Shown here: in pieces, positions 53,490 through 63,345 of the stretch
Layout of the letters: every line of letters starts with the position of its first letter
How positions within the stretch are numbered: the stretch's first letter is position 1
Assembly: GCF_029937855.1 (NCBI RefSeq)
Contig: NZ_JAPYPC010000006.1
Span: 84,135 to 148,134, forward strand
Length of the DNA stretch: 64,000 bases
Source of the DNA: Christiangramia sp.
GTDB lineage: Bacteria > Bacteroidota > Bacteroidia > Flavobacteriales > Flavobacteriaceae
Direction of reading: 5' to 3'
Translations under genes and position numbers: made by a program
Notes under the pieces: generated by a model
What the model saw: only the letters and a program-made list of their open reading frames with translations
Database searches by the model: none
Told to the model about the DNA's origin: nothing

Positions 53490-54824
53490 ATGAAATCTCC
53501 AAAACTTAACCTTCTTGAAGTCAGTATGATCGTGGTAAGCCTGGTGATAGGTATGGGTATCTTTCGTACACCGGTGAATGTTGCCCGTGAATCCACTTCC
53601 ATAGATATGTTTTTTTGGGTGTGGGCGATAGGCGGACTTGCCGCTTTATGTGGTGCATTAACCTATGCTGAAATCGGTTCAAGGTATCCAGTGACCGGTG
53701 GTTATTATAAGATATTTTCCCATTGTTACCATCCCTCAATTGCCTTTGCCATTAATTGCATTATTTTGGTTGGAAATGCTTCCTCCCTGGCAGGAGTGGC
53801 GCTAATTGGTTCAGAGTATCTTACCTATGCGGTGTTCCCAGATTATGATAGCCCCAATCTGCTCAATCTTTTAACAGCCACATCTACGATTATTTTCTTT
53901 TATGGTGTCAATTTGCTGGGATTAAAAGCCAGTGCAAAAACCTTGAACGCGCTTACATTTGTTAAGATAGGGATGGTGGTATTGCTTATAGGAGCATTAT
54001 TTACTGGGGATTTTGCTGAAACTGGTCAAAATATTGCTATTTCCACGGGTGATGGCGGCCTTACCTCTCTACTAAAAGCTCTGGGTATTTGTCTGGTTGC
54101 CGTAAGTTTTACTTATGGCGGATATCAGCAGGTTATAAATTTTGGTGGAGAAGTGAAGAAGGCTCCCAAAACTCTTCCAAGGGGTATTTTTATAGGTATT
54201 GCATTTATCCTGATTTTATACATGGGAATTAATTATACCTACTATAAAGTTATTGGGTTTGAAGGACTCAAGGAAGCAGAATCTGTTGCCGCAATTTTAG
54301 CGGGGGCTATATTTGGAGAAAAGGGATTTTTTATTTTTTCAATTCTTTTATTTCTTTCCGTTTTAGCTTATGTCAACGTTATGCTAATGAGTAATCCGCG
54401 GGTTATGTATGCCATGAGTGATGAAAATATTCTCCCTTCAGTATTTAAAAGGACAAATCAAAAAACCAACGTGATGGTTATTTCATTAACCACATTTACG
54501 GCATTGTGTATGGTAACCTTGTTTTTCGCCAGGACCTTTGACACTATATTAAATTATATAATTTTTCTGGATAGTATTGGAATGGCTACTTCTGCTGCAA
54601 CCATTTTCATTCTAAGAAAAAAAACTGCCCATTTAAGTAAAAAGGATATCTATAAAATCCGTTGGTATCCCTGGGTACCCTTATTTTTTATCGCTAGTTA
54701 TGTGCTGGCAGGGGCGAGTATAGCTTTTACGACGCCTAAAGCAGCAATAGTTAGTACCATCGTATTTATAGTGTTTTTTCTATTATATTTTGTTCTAAAA
54801 AGGGTGAGAAAACCCAATAGTTAA
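53490..54824 (+). CDS. APC-superfamily amino acid permease
   Basis: The 444-residue membrane protein has about 12 helices, starting LNLLEVSMIVVSLVIGMGIF, the G-M-G-I-F form of the first-helix substrate motif of APC transporters. QQVINFGGEVKKAPKTLPRG is the typical loop after helix six. It begins 23 bases after the sulfatase and is followed by a PLP gamma-lyase-like gene, so it probably imports an amino acid that this enzyme uses. Confidence 0.82.
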   Translation: MKSPKLNLLEVSMIVVSLVIGMGIFRTPVNVARESTSIDMFFWVWAIGGLAALCGALTYAEIGSRYPVTGGYYKIFSHCYHPSIAFAINCIILVGNASSLAGVALIGSEYLTYAVFPDYDSPNLLNLLTATSTIIFFYGVNLLGLKASAKTLNALTFVKIGMVVLLIGALFTGDFAETGQNIAISTGDGGLTSLLKALGICLVAVSFTYGGYQQVINFGGEVKKAPKTLPRGIFIGIAFILILYMGINYTYYKVIGFEGLKEAESVAAILAGAIFGEKGFFIFSILLFLSVLAYVNVMLMSNPRVMYAMSDENILPSVFKRTNQKTNVMVISLTTFTALCMVTLFFARTFDTILNYIIFLDSIGMATSAATIFILRKKTAHLSKKDIYKIRWYPWVPLFFIASYVLAGASIAFTTPKAAIVSTIVFIVFFLLYFVLKRVRKPNS

Positions 54825-54870
54825 GGTAGGAGGGAAAAGGGGGTAGAGGTTATAATCAAATCGAAGATCA

Positions 54871-56037
54871 ATGGAGAATTCTTATATTTTTAATGAACTG
54901 GGGGAGCGCCGAGAAGATTACTTTAGAGCAATTGCGCCGCCGATAATCCAAACAAGTAATTTTGCTTTTGATAGTGTTGATGATCTGCGGAAAGCCTTTG
55001 AAGATGAATATTCTACATTTCTATATAGCCGTGGCTTAAATCCTACCACCGATATTCTCAGGAAAAAACTGGCAGCGCTTGATGAAGCTGAAGATTGTCT
55101 TGTTTTTAATAGTGGAGCCTCAGCGATATTTGCAGCTGTTTTAGCCAATGTGAGTAGTGGAGATCACATTGTTTCTGTCAATAAGCCTTATACATGGGCT
55201 CAGAAAATGTTTGACAATGTACTTCCAAGATTTAATGTAACCACTACTTATATTGAAGGAAGAACTCTAATTGAATTAGAGGAGGCGATAAAACCAAATA
55301 CAAAGGTCATATATTTGGAATCACCGAATTCATGGGATTTCTCACTTCAGGATCTATCAGCAGTAGCCGGTTTAGCAAAGGAAAAAAATATTATTACAAT
55401 ATGTGATAATAGCTACTGCACACCATTATATCAGAAACCAATTAAGTTGGGAATTGACCTAGTACTGCAATCTGCCACCAAATATATAGGAGGGCATAGT
55501 GATGTAATAGGGGGTGTCCTTTGTGGAAAGCAAAAAATGATGAAAAACATTTTTGATAGTGAGCTTCTTAACATGGGAAATGGAATTAGTCCATTTAATG
55601 CCTGGTTGTTGTTAAGAGGCTTGAGAACGCTGCCGGTACGCCTGGAGCGAATAAGCAAAACCGCTCTGGAAGTTGTTAAATTCTTAAAGAACCAGGAAAA
55701 GGTAGAGGAGGTTATTTTTCCGTATGATCGGGATTTTTCACAATACGAACTTGCTCAAAAGCAAATGAAAGGAGCCGGCGGACTTTTTACGGTAGTTTTA
55801 AAAGTCAGTTCAAGATCCCAGATCGTTCAATTTTGTGAGTCCTTAAAACATTTTCTCCTGGCGGTAAGCTGGGGTGGGCATGAGAGTTTGGTGTTGCCAA
55901 AATGTGCTTCCCTTGATCCGGAAGAATTTGATGCACATAATAGGGAACATCGTATGATCCGATTTTACTGCGGGCTCGAAGATGCCGATTATCTTATTGC
56001 GGATATTGAGCAGGCCTTTAAAAAAATGGAAGCCTAA
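54871..56037 (+). CDS. Trans-sulfuration PLP enzyme (cystathionine gamma-synthase/lyase family)
   Basis: The 388-residue protein has the Cys/Met-metabolism PLP fold: FLYSRGLNPTTDILRKKLA, FNSGASAIFAAVLA, the PLP-binding lysine in LQSATKYIGGHSDVIGG and RLERISKTALEVVKFL. Members catalyse gamma- or beta-elimination and replacement on cysteine, homocysteine or methionine derivatives. With a permease upstream it is more likely catabolic (gamma-lyase-like) than biosynthetic. The D-cysteine-desulfhydrase-like gene at 57740 would be a second elimination enzyme. Confidence 0.75.
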   Translation: MENSYIFNELGERREDYFRAIAPPIIQTSNFAFDSVDDLRKAFEDEYSTFLYSRGLNPTTDILRKKLAALDEAEDCLVFNSGASAIFAAVLANVSSGDHIVSVNKPYTWAQKMFDNVLPRFNVTTTYIEGRTLIELEEAIKPNTKVIYLESPNSWDFSLQDLSAVAGLAKEKNIITICDNSYCTPLYQKPIKLGIDLVLQSATKYIGGHSDVIGGVLCGKQKMMKNIFDSELLNMGNGISPFNAWLLLRGLRTLPVRLERISKTALEVVKFLKNQEKVEEVIFPYDRDFSQYELAQKQMKGAGGLFTVVLKVSSRSQIVQFCESLKHFLLAVSWGGHESLVLPKCASLDPEEFDAHNREHRMIRFYCGLEDADYLIADIEQAFKKMEA

Positions 56038-56158
56038 AGCAAATAGATAAGATCTTATTTACACAGATGGAGTAGAGTAGGCTTTTTACTGATTTAATCT
56101 TACATATATTGGCTATATAATTTAAAATTAATCTCTAAAAAGACCTAAATTTAAAGTT

Positions 56159-57706
56159 ATGATGCTCAAAATACTTGCAAAACCAATAATTACCCTCCTT
56201 TTATCCGGTTTTTGTTTAACGGCATATTCCCAGGATTATCAGCCCCCAGTTTTTCCTGATGAGAACAGACTAAAAAAAATTGAAGCCGCCTTCCCCATTA
56301 TTGATGAAATGTTTCAAAAGTATGCAGAAGAAAACCATTTTCCCGCAATGGTTTATGGTGTTGTTTTGGACGGAGAATTAGTTCATACCTTCAATGCCGG
56401 CATTGCAAATATAGAATCTGAAATTCCTGCCACTTCCAATTCTGCTTTTCGTATTGCATCTATGACCAAAAGTATAACGGCAATGGCAATTTTGAAATTA
56501 AAGGATGAGGGTAAATTGAGGCTGGACGACCCTATATACTTATATGTACCTGAAATGAAGGACATTGATTATTTAACTAAAGATGCACCCGATATTACCA
56601 TCAGACATTTACTCAATCATGCATCTGGATTTCCTGAAGATAACGCCTGGGGTGATCGCCAACTTGACAGTTCTGATGATGAATTGCTTGATATTTACAA
56701 TGAAGGCCTTTATTTTTCCAGTATTCCTGGAACAGGTTATGAATATAGCAATTTAGGTTATGCAACATTGGGATTAATTATTAAAGAAGTTTCAGGGCAA
56801 ACCTATCAGAATTATATAAAAGAAAATATCCTGGAGTCTTTAGGTATGAAAAACACCTACTGGGAATATACAGAAGTGCCTGAGGACCAATTAGCACATG
56901 GTTATCTTTGGGAGGAAAATAAATGGGTGGACCAGCCTTATTTACATGATGGAGCTTACGGGGCTATGGGCGGAATGATAAGTACCGTGGAAGATTTTAG
57001 CAAGTATATGGCATTTCACCTTTCCGCTTGGCCTCCACGTAATGATGTTGAAGCCGGTCCCTTGAAAAGAAGTTCTTTACGGGAAATGCACCATCCCTGG
57101 AATTTACCTTCTGCTCATCTCAATGCAAAAAAAACCAGTGGGGAGCCGTGCCCCACAGTGAGTGCTTATGGATATGGTCTTGGATGGATAAAGGATTGCG
57201 AAAATAAAGTTACTATCGCACATAGTGGAGGTTTGCCGGGGTTCGGAAGTCAATGGCGCATACTTCCTGAATATGGTATAGGAATAGTTTCTTTTGCCAA
57301 TAGGACCTATGCAAATACCGGAATGGCCAATGCACAGGCTCTGGATACTTTATTTGCCTTATCAGATCTACAACTTAGGCAATTACCACCTTCAGAAATA
57401 TTAAAACAGAGAAAAGAGGAACTGGTAGAAATTCTTCCCAACTGGGAAAGCGCACAGGCATCTGGCATTTTTGCCGAAAATTTCTTTATGGATAACTTTA
57501 AGGAAGAATTAAAGGGAGAAGCTGAAGCGGCATTTGAAAGAGCAGGTGAAATTACCAATATTTCAGAAGTAATACCCCAAAATCAATTAAGGGGAAATTT
57601 CTTAATGGAAGGGGAAAAAGCTAATATCAGGATCCATTTCACTTTGACCCCACAAAACCCTCCAATGATCCAGGCTTATAATCTGCAAGTATTGGAAAAA
57701 GAATAG
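56159..57706 (+). CDS. Exported serine hydrolase of the beta-lactamase family
   Basis: The 515-residue protein has a signal peptide (cleavage near YSQ) and the catalytic pattern SMTK in FRIASMTKSITAMA, YSN in YEYSNLGYATLG and an HSG motif in IAHSGGLPGFGS. A roughly 130-residue C-terminal extension follows. It is of the same superfamily as 33843-35279 but clearly divergent. It may release an amino acid or acyl group in the periplasm for the adjacent permease. Convergent with the leftward operon that ends at 57740. Confidence 0.75.
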   Translation: MMLKILAKPIITLLLSGFCLTAYSQDYQPPVFPDENRLKKIEAAFPIIDEMFQKYAEENHFPAMVYGVVLDGELVHTFNAGIANIESEIPATSNSAFRIASMTKSITAMAILKLKDEGKLRLDDPIYLYVPEMKDIDYLTKDAPDITIRHLLNHASGFPEDNAWGDRQLDSSDDELLDIYNEGLYFSSIPGTGYEYSNLGYATLGLIIKEVSGQTYQNYIKENILESLGMKNTYWEYTEVPEDQLAHGYLWEENKWVDQPYLHDGAYGAMGGMISTVEDFSKYMAFHLSAWPPRNDVEAGPLKRSSLREMHHPWNLPSAHLNAKKTSGEPCPTVSAYGYGLGWIKDCENKVTIAHSGGLPGFGSQWRILPEYGIGIVSFANRTYANTGMANAQALDTLFALSDLQLRQLPPSEILKQRKEELVEILPNWESAQASGIFAENFFMDNFKEELKGEAEAAFERAGEITNISEVIPQNQLRGNFLMEGEKANIRIHFTLTPQNPPMIQAYNLQVLEKE

Positions 57707-57739
57707 TAGATTACAATTGAAAATTTTTCTTTTGTCAAA

Positions 57740-58720
57740 TTACTTTAGTGAAGTGGCATATTCAAAAATTGCAGATAAACCTCCCGTATGCCAGAAAAGA
57801 ACGGTGGAATTTAGTGGTATTTTCTCATTTTTCAGAAAATCCATCATCCCATAAAAAGCCCTGCCGGAATAAACAGGGTCTAAAAGTATTCCTTCATTAA
57901 TGGCCAACTCATTTATGGCATTTTTTTCATTTTGCCTTATTACGCCATAACCTGATTTATCATAGTTCCTGATTAATTTAATATCGTCAGAACTATAATT
58001 CCTATTTAAGTTCAATAACTTCTTTCCGTCCTGGATGATTTTCAGGATTTTTTCTTCAAGACCAGAACCGTGAATTTCAATTTTGTCTATATTGATTGGG
58101 ATAAGTTCGGCAGATAAACCATATAACTCTTTTCCCAAAGTGAGTCCTGCCAATGTCCCGCCAGAGCTAGAGGCAAAAAATATATATTCTACGATTATAT
58201 CCTGTTTTATTAATTGATTTTGAAGTTCTTTTACGGCATTTACAAATCCCATTGCTCCTGTGCCATTTGAACCACCGTAAGGAATCATATAGGGTTTTTT
58301 TCCTTTGGATTTCAATTCGTGCTTAAGAAGATTCATATCTTCCCCTCTTCTGTTTTCTGCGGAAAAATGGATTTTCGCGCCCAATAAATGTGACAGGAGT
58401 ATATTTCCGTTAAATATTTTCGGTTCATTTCCACCTAAAACCAAGTCACATTCCAAACCTGCAACGACACAGGCTGCAGCGGTTTGTCTGCAATGATTTG
58501 ACTGTTGGGCGCCTCCGGTAATGACTGTATCACAATTATTATTTATGGCTTCCTGAATTAAATATTCAAGTTTTCTAGTCTTGTTTCCCCCGCTGGCTAA
58601 TCCTGTTTGATCATCTCTTTTGATATAAATATCATAGCCTTTATATTGTTCTGATAAATTCTTCAGTTTGTGCAATGGGGTCGGAAAAAATCCCAGATCA
58701 AATTTATTTTCAAGTACCAT
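57740..58720 (-). CDS. D-cysteine desulfhydrase / ACC deaminase family PLP enzyme
   Basis: The 326-residue protein has the fold-type II PLP pattern: FFPTPLHKLKNLSE, the PLP Lys in GLASGGNKTRKLEYL, GGAQQSNHCRQTAAAC, and a glycine loop in FFASSSGGTLAGLTLG. Members split D-cysteine to pyruvate, sulfide and ammonia, deaminate aminocyclopropane carboxylate, or act on L-cysteate. The two sulfatase genes upstream in the same operon make a sulfur-containing amino acid attractive, but this is inference. No export signal, so cytoplasmic. Confidence 0.75.
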   Translation of the reverse strand: MVLENKFDLGFFPTPLHKLKNLSEQYKGYDIYIKRDDQTGLASGGNKTRKLEYLIQEAINNNCDTVITGGAQQSNHCRQTAAACVVAGLECDLVLGGNEPKIFNGNILLSHLLGAKIHFSAENRRGEDMNLLKHELKSKGKKPYMIPYGGSNGTGAMGFVNAVKELQNQLIKQDIIVEYIFFASSSGGTLAGLTLGKELYGLSAELIPINIDKIEIHGSGLEEKILKIIQDGKKLLNLNRNYSSDDIKLIRNYDKSGYGVIRQNEKNAINELAINEGILLDPVYSGRAFYGMMDFLKNEKIPLNSTVLFWHTGGLSAIFEYATSLK

Positions 58721-58753
58721 TATTGAAATTCAGAATTGTTAGGTTGCAAATTC

Positions 58754-60184
58754 TTATTTTTTTTGTTTCGGAATGTTTAGACTCCAGTTTTTTGGAGGTT
58801 GAAAATTTTCGGGCATTTTATCTATAGGGGGTACGGCACTGGGTTGAATGCTATCAAATTCTGTGACGATATTATAGAGTTGATTATACAATTGTGGGTT
58901 TTTCTGCTTAACATTATTTTGTTCATAAGGATCTTCAGAAATATTGAATAAAACATTTTCTTTTAACTCCATTCTGGGAAGTGTATTAGGAGTGTGTTCC
59001 CCGGTTTTAATTAGCTTCCAGTTTTGATTTATTATGCCCCCCCTTCCTAAATATAAATTTCGATTACTTTCCATCTTTTCTCCTCTGAAAAGAGGATGAA
59101 GGTTAATTCCGTCGGTTTCATTTTCTTTCATTGGCGATAAACCTACGATACTTCTGAGAGTTGGAACAATATCTACATAACCTATTAATTGGTTTATCTT
59201 TCTCTGGTTTTTAAAGACATTTGGCCATTTAATGATTGCAGGCACTCTAACGCCTCCTTCCCATTCTTCCAATTTTTCACCCCTAAGCTTTCCATTGGAA
59301 GCCGCTCCTCCTTTTTGATTAATATTGGTCAAACCGCCATTATCACTATGGAATAAGATTAGGGTATTTTCAGAGATTCCCAACTTTTCAAGAGTATTTA
59401 GTATCGTTCCAATACCATCATCCATATTGGTAACCATAGCCGAGAATATCTGTCTGGCCTTTTCCTGTTTGTTAGGAACATTCAGATCATTGTCTTTCGC
59501 TCCGTACATTTGTAAGTATTTTTTCTGCGCCTGCAAAGGTGTATGAGGAGCATTATAAGCCACATATAAAAAGAATGGATTTTCTTCTTGAGAATAGCGC
59601 TGTATATTTTTTACAGCTTCTTCAGTAATAAGATCTGTGGTATAGCCCTTATCGTTGGAAACTTCATATCCCAAGTGCCAATCTTGTTCTCCCTCTCTTT
59701 TATGGGTAAAATAGTCAATCGCCCCATTGAAATGTCCGTAAAAATGAGTGAAGCCTCTTTTTAAGGGATGATATTCCGGTCTGGAATGACCCAGGTGCCA
59801 TTTTCCAATTATTGCCCTGTTTTTATAACCTGCTTCTGCAAGCATTTGCGGTAATATTTTTTGAGTAGTATCCAATCCGAAATCAAACCAAGGTCTTACC
59901 ACTACTTTTCGCAATCCAAACCTGTCTGGGTAACGTCCGGTCAATAATCCTGCGCGTGATGGAGAGCATATAGGAGCCACATAATACCGGTCCAATTCAA
60001 TTCCTTCCCGGGATAATTTGTCAATATTTGGAGTTTTAATAGTGCTGCCGTGATATCCTACATCCCCCCATCCTAAATCGTCTGCCAGAATAATGATGAT
60101 ATTAGGATTGGAAGTTTGCGTCCTGGCTTCCATAGCAAGGAGAGAGAAGAAAATCATTAGAAGAAAGGATCTGTTATTTCTCAT
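58754..60184 (-). CDS. Exported Cys-type sulfatase (S1 family)
   Basis: The 476-residue protein has a signal peptide (cleavage near ARTQT), IIILADDLGWGDVGYHG with the metal aspartates, the maturation motif CSPSR (Cys73) followed by GLLTGRYP, GKWHLGHSRPEYHPLKRGF and FHSDNGG. It is the middle gene of a leftward trio. Its closest pattern is the general arylsulfatase/N-acetylgalactosamine-sulfatase type; the sulfated substrate cannot be named. Confidence 0.85.
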   Translation of the reverse strand: MRNNRSFLLMIFFSLLAMEARTQTSNPNIIIILADDLGWGDVGYHGSTIKTPNIDKLSREGIELDRYYVAPICSPSRAGLLTGRYPDRFGLRKVVVRPWFDFGLDTTQKILPQMLAEAGYKNRAIIGKWHLGHSRPEYHPLKRGFTHFYGHFNGAIDYFTHKREGEQDWHLGYEVSNDKGYTTDLITEEAVKNIQRYSQEENPFFLYVAYNAPHTPLQAQKKYLQMYGAKDNDLNVPNKQEKARQIFSAMVTNMDDGIGTILNTLEKLGISENTLILFHSDNGGLTNINQKGGAASNGKLRGEKLEEWEGGVRVPAIIKWPNVFKNQRKINQLIGYVDIVPTLRSIVGLSPMKENETDGINLHPLFRGEKMESNRNLYLGRGGIINQNWKLIKTGEHTPNTLPRMELKENVLFNISEDPYEQNNVKQKNPQLYNQLYNIVTEFDSIQPSAVPPIDKMPENFQPPKNWSLNIPKQKK

Positions 60185-60206
60185 TATACAGGCTTTGGTT
60201 TTATCA

Positions 60207-60294
60207 GGAGGTAGGGTTCCCAGGGATTAGTAAATTCAGTATTAAAAAAACCAGAACCCTTACCTCCCTCAGATAAAGAAAATCTTAATTTTCT
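60207..60294 (-). terminator. Inverted repeats between the two leftward sulfatase genes
   Basis: GGAGGTAGGGTTC (60207-60219) and GAACCCTTACCTCC (60254-60267) are inverted copies with one extra base. A smaller hairpin AGAAAAT/ATTTTCT lies at 60277-60294 right after the upstream sulfatase stop. Together they could attenuate read-through between the two genes. Confidence 0.45.
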
Positions 60295-60298
60295 GGTT

Positions 60299-61672
60299 TT
60301 AATTAAACCAATATAAAGCGCCTTCAATTTCGAAATTGCGCATTTTATTCATTAATTCTGAAACTTTTTCTGGATTTTGTTTGGCCAGATTAATTCGTTC
60401 TGAAGGATCTAAATTTAGATTATACAATTCAGGTTCAAGATATTTATTCATGGGTTTATCCGGCCCCTGAAAGGGGGCAATTCGTAATTTCCATGGCCCA
60501 GAACGAATGGCTTCCAGATACTCCTTTTCAAAATAATAGAATTCTCCCTGGCTATTGTAATTTTCATTTTCTTCGAGCAAAGCAGAGAAGTCTACTCCAT
60601 CTATTATTCTATCATTCGGTGTTTTAGCTCCGGCAACACTAGCCAGGGTAGGGAGCAGATCCATTATCGTAATAGTTTCAGAGGATATACTTCCTGGTCT
60701 GATTTTGGCAGGCCATTTCATGATCAAAGGTACTCTGAATCCTCCTTCATAACTGTTTATCTTGCCACCTCTTAATAAGCCTGTCGTACCGGCATCCCAT
60801 GGCTTTACAATATCATCCGCGAACATTCTGCTGGACATATAATTCCAGGGACCATTATCACTGAGAAATAAGACGATCGTATTTTCTTCGACACCATTTT
60901 TTTTAATAGCATCAAGAATCTGACCCATACTCCAGTCGATTTCCTGTATGACGTCGCCATATCTACCAGATTGTGAAGATCCTTTGAATTTTTCTGAAGC
61001 TTCGATTGGAACATGGGGCATATTATAAGGAAGGTATAGAAAAAAGGGTGAATTTTCCCCGGCACTATTATTAATAAACTTAACGGCTTCTTCCGTATAA
61101 TCTGCAGTTAGCTGGCTTTGTTCCCATTTTTTATTAAGTGGGGTTTCGTCTCTATATAACTGCAGCGGTACTTCTGTCTGTACCCATGGAGCCATCATGT
61201 CGTTGCTGTTTATCAACCCGTAATATTCATCAAATCCCTGGGATGTGGGTAAAAATTCTTGACGATTTTGTCCCAAGTGCCATTTGCCAACGCATTTTGT
61301 CGTATAACCAACTTTTTTAAGTAATTCGGCTATGGTGATCTCATCTGCTGGTAATCCTTTATCTGCTTCAGGATAGAGTACTCTTGGAAGTCCAACTCTC
61401 AATGGATATCTCCCGGTTAATAAAGATGCCCTGGCTGGAGTACATGTGGATGCCGACGAATAAAATGAAGTAAATCTCATTCCCTCATCAGCCATCTTGC
61501 TTAAATTTTGCGTTCGGTTTAAAGGGTGTCCATAAGATTCTAAATCTCCGTAGCCCAAATCATCAGCCATAACTAGAATAATATTTGGCTTAGAAGACTC
61601 TTGGGTAACTCCAGTTACTGGCATTAAAAGAATTACATAGAAAAGTTTAAATTTTAACCACGTGAACTTCAT
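60299..61672 (-). CDS. Exported Cys-type sulfatase (S1 family)
   Basis: The 457-residue protein has a signal peptide (about residues 1-23), ILVMADDLGYGDLESYGHPL, the maturation motif CTPAR (Cys77, the A variant of CxPxR) followed by SLLTGRYP, GKWHLGQNRQEFLP and FLSDNGPWNY. It heads the leftward operon of two sulfatases and the PLP enzyme. The FGE lipoprotein at 16612 could mature it. Substrate unknown. Confidence 0.85.
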   Translation of the reverse strand: MKFTWLKFKLFYVILLMPVTGVTQESSKPNIILVMADDLGYGDLESYGHPLNRTQNLSKMADEGMRFTSFYSSASTCTPARASLLTGRYPLRVGLPRVLYPEADKGLPADEITIAELLKKVGYTTKCVGKWHLGQNRQEFLPTSQGFDEYYGLINSNDMMAPWVQTEVPLQLYRDETPLNKKWEQSQLTADYTEEAVKFINNSAGENSPFFLYLPYNMPHVPIEASEKFKGSSQSGRYGDVIQEIDWSMGQILDAIKKNGVEENTIVLFLSDNGPWNYMSSRMFADDIVKPWDAGTTGLLRGGKINSYEGGFRVPLIMKWPAKIRPGSISSETITIMDLLPTLASVAGAKTPNDRIIDGVDFSALLEENENYNSQGEFYYFEKEYLEAIRSGPWKLRIAPFQGPDKPMNKYLEPELYNLNLDPSERINLAKQNPEKVSELMNKMRNFEIEGALYWFN

Positions 61673-61774
61673 AAAAATAATTTTATTGTAAGGATTCTGC
61701 AGAAGCTAAATTATGTAAAATAAGTTTAAATTGCTGTATTTAAATATAAATTTTGTATAAAAATGTAACAAATG

Positions 61775-61787
61775 TGCAATTTTTGCA
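61775..61787. promoter_or_regulatory. Small palindrome upstream of the leftward sulfatase operon
   Basis: TGCAATTTTTGCA (TGCAA and TTGCA around TTT) lies about 103 bases before the sulfatase start, in an AT-rich gap. Possible operator; no second copy was found. Confidence 0.3.
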
Positions 61788-61949
61788 TTAATAGGTGTTT
61801 GGTAGAAATAATTGCAGTTGAAAAATAATAATTGAAATAGCTTTTAAAAAAGATAATATCCAAGCAGAGGAATCGGACTTATAATTGATGGTAGGTGGAG
61901 ATGTGAGGGAATTACTTAAGAAAAAACTATGGCTATAGTGAAAACTGTA

Positions 61950-62490
61950 TGAGAAATTTAGTAATCTAAAAATCCATATTTTCGTGAGATGCAGCGAAAA
62001 TATAGAAAAGGGGTCTCATACGGTAAGCCATTTATCCTGCCATATAGTTTGGGTTACCAAATATAGATACTCGGTTTTAAAAGGAGATGTTCAACTGCGG
62101 TGTAGAGAACTTTTGATGCAAATATGCGGAGCGGAGGAAGTAGAAATTCAGAAAGGTGTTGTCAGTAAGGATCATGTTCATATGCATATAGAGCATTCTC
62201 CGAAACAGAATATCAGTTATCTTATAAAGATGCTTAAAGAATGTAGTTCGAGAAAGCTTCAACAAGAATTTCCTAAACTACAACAGCGCTATTGGGGGAG
62301 GCATTTTTGGGCAAGGGATATGGTGAATGGAGTATTGGTAATATAACAGAAAAGATGGTCAATGAATATTTAGAACATCATCGTCGAGATACAGGAGATA
62401 ATTCTAATTTCATATTGGAATAGGCCTAGGAACTTTCAGCGCCGTGTAAACTAAACCTCTGTACTTTCGTGCAGAGTTGTTTAGTTCAAG
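61950..62490 (+). mobile_element. IS200-type element inside the isomerase pseudogene
   Basis: A Y1 transposase gene is flanked by a left hairpin (61974-62005, CCATATTTTCG with CGAAAATATAG) and a right-end hairpin (62448-62487, CTCTG/CAGAG within AACTAAA/TTTAGTT). The isomerase similarity stops just before and resumes just after. Exact ends are approximate because IS200 elements have no inverted repeats or target duplications. Confidence 0.65.
61984..62423 (+). pseudogene. tnpA: IS200 transposase tnpA, frameshifted near the end
   Basis: The frame encodes SHLSCHIVWVTKYRYSVLKG, the HUH motif in KDHVHMHIEHSP and the helix SYLIKMLKECSSRKLQQEF. A one-base deletion near 62313 shifts the frame after RYWGRHFWA; in the next frame the proper ending continues as GYGEWSIGNITEKMVNEYLE and stops at 62423. 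The GTG start at 61984 lies in the loop region of the upstream hairpin, as in IS200 elements where translation is repressed by this structure. Confidence 0.8.
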
Positions 62491-63158
62491 AAGTTAAAAT
62501 ATTCTGGAGTTGAGCCGGTAAAATGTATTATAGCAGATAGCTGTATAGGTGGCATGATAGAAGCACTCAAATGTGCTGAAAAGTTCTAGGCTGAAAATGG
62601 TCGGATATCCTTATATGTAGGAAAGGCCAGGTATTGTACCTCTCGCTATTACGCTTGCGGTTCATAATCGAAAAGGTTTACCAATATTCGGAATTTACGG
62701 TAAAGATTTTCAGGGTTTAAGTGAAAGGAGTATTCTGGAAGATGTGAAAGATAAATGGGCTGGTTTGGCCGTAGCTTTAATGAAAGGAAAGTTGTACCTG
62801 GCTATAGGAAGTGTTTTCATGGGTATTATAGGATCTGAAATAAATTCTGATTTTTTTCAGGAATTTCTTGAATGAAAAACGAACATATTGATTTAAGTGG
62901 GGTGCTCCGAAGAATTGAGCCTTAGATTTATAATGAGAAAGAATATGAAAAAGCATTAAAATAGACAAAAAGAATTGCATGGAAGGGGAGAATCACAATG
63001 ATAAGTTAAACAGCGGTCCCGGCAGCAAAAAGATGAAAATTGGGAATTTGTAGTAAAAAATGACCCTTATCATCAGAGATCTTATGCAGGGAAATCCTGA
63101 ACGGGAGAAAATTGGGTATGGGGGGAAGCTTTCAGTCATGAAGCAATAGTCTCGGGAA

Positions 63159-63345
63159 AACGTTCATTAATAGAGACAATAAACGATCAGCTAAAGAATA
63201 GTTGCCACGCCGAACATTCCAGACACAGAAGGTTTGGAAATTTTACAATAATCTGGTGGCCAGCTTGATTGCCTACTCCTTCAAAGATAAGAAACCAAGA
63301 ATAAAGTTTGAAGAACAGCCACCCTAAATGGTCAACTCGCATTAT
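63159..63345 (+). pseudogene. IS982-type transposase, C-terminal remnant
   Basis: In two frames the stretch reads KRSLIETINDQLKNSCHAEH, SRHRRFGNF and then LVASLIAYSFKDKKPRIKF, the typical end of IS982 transposases including the final catalytic Glu in LIET. The rest of the transposase is missing. It interrupts the isomerase pseudogene. Confidence 0.75.
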
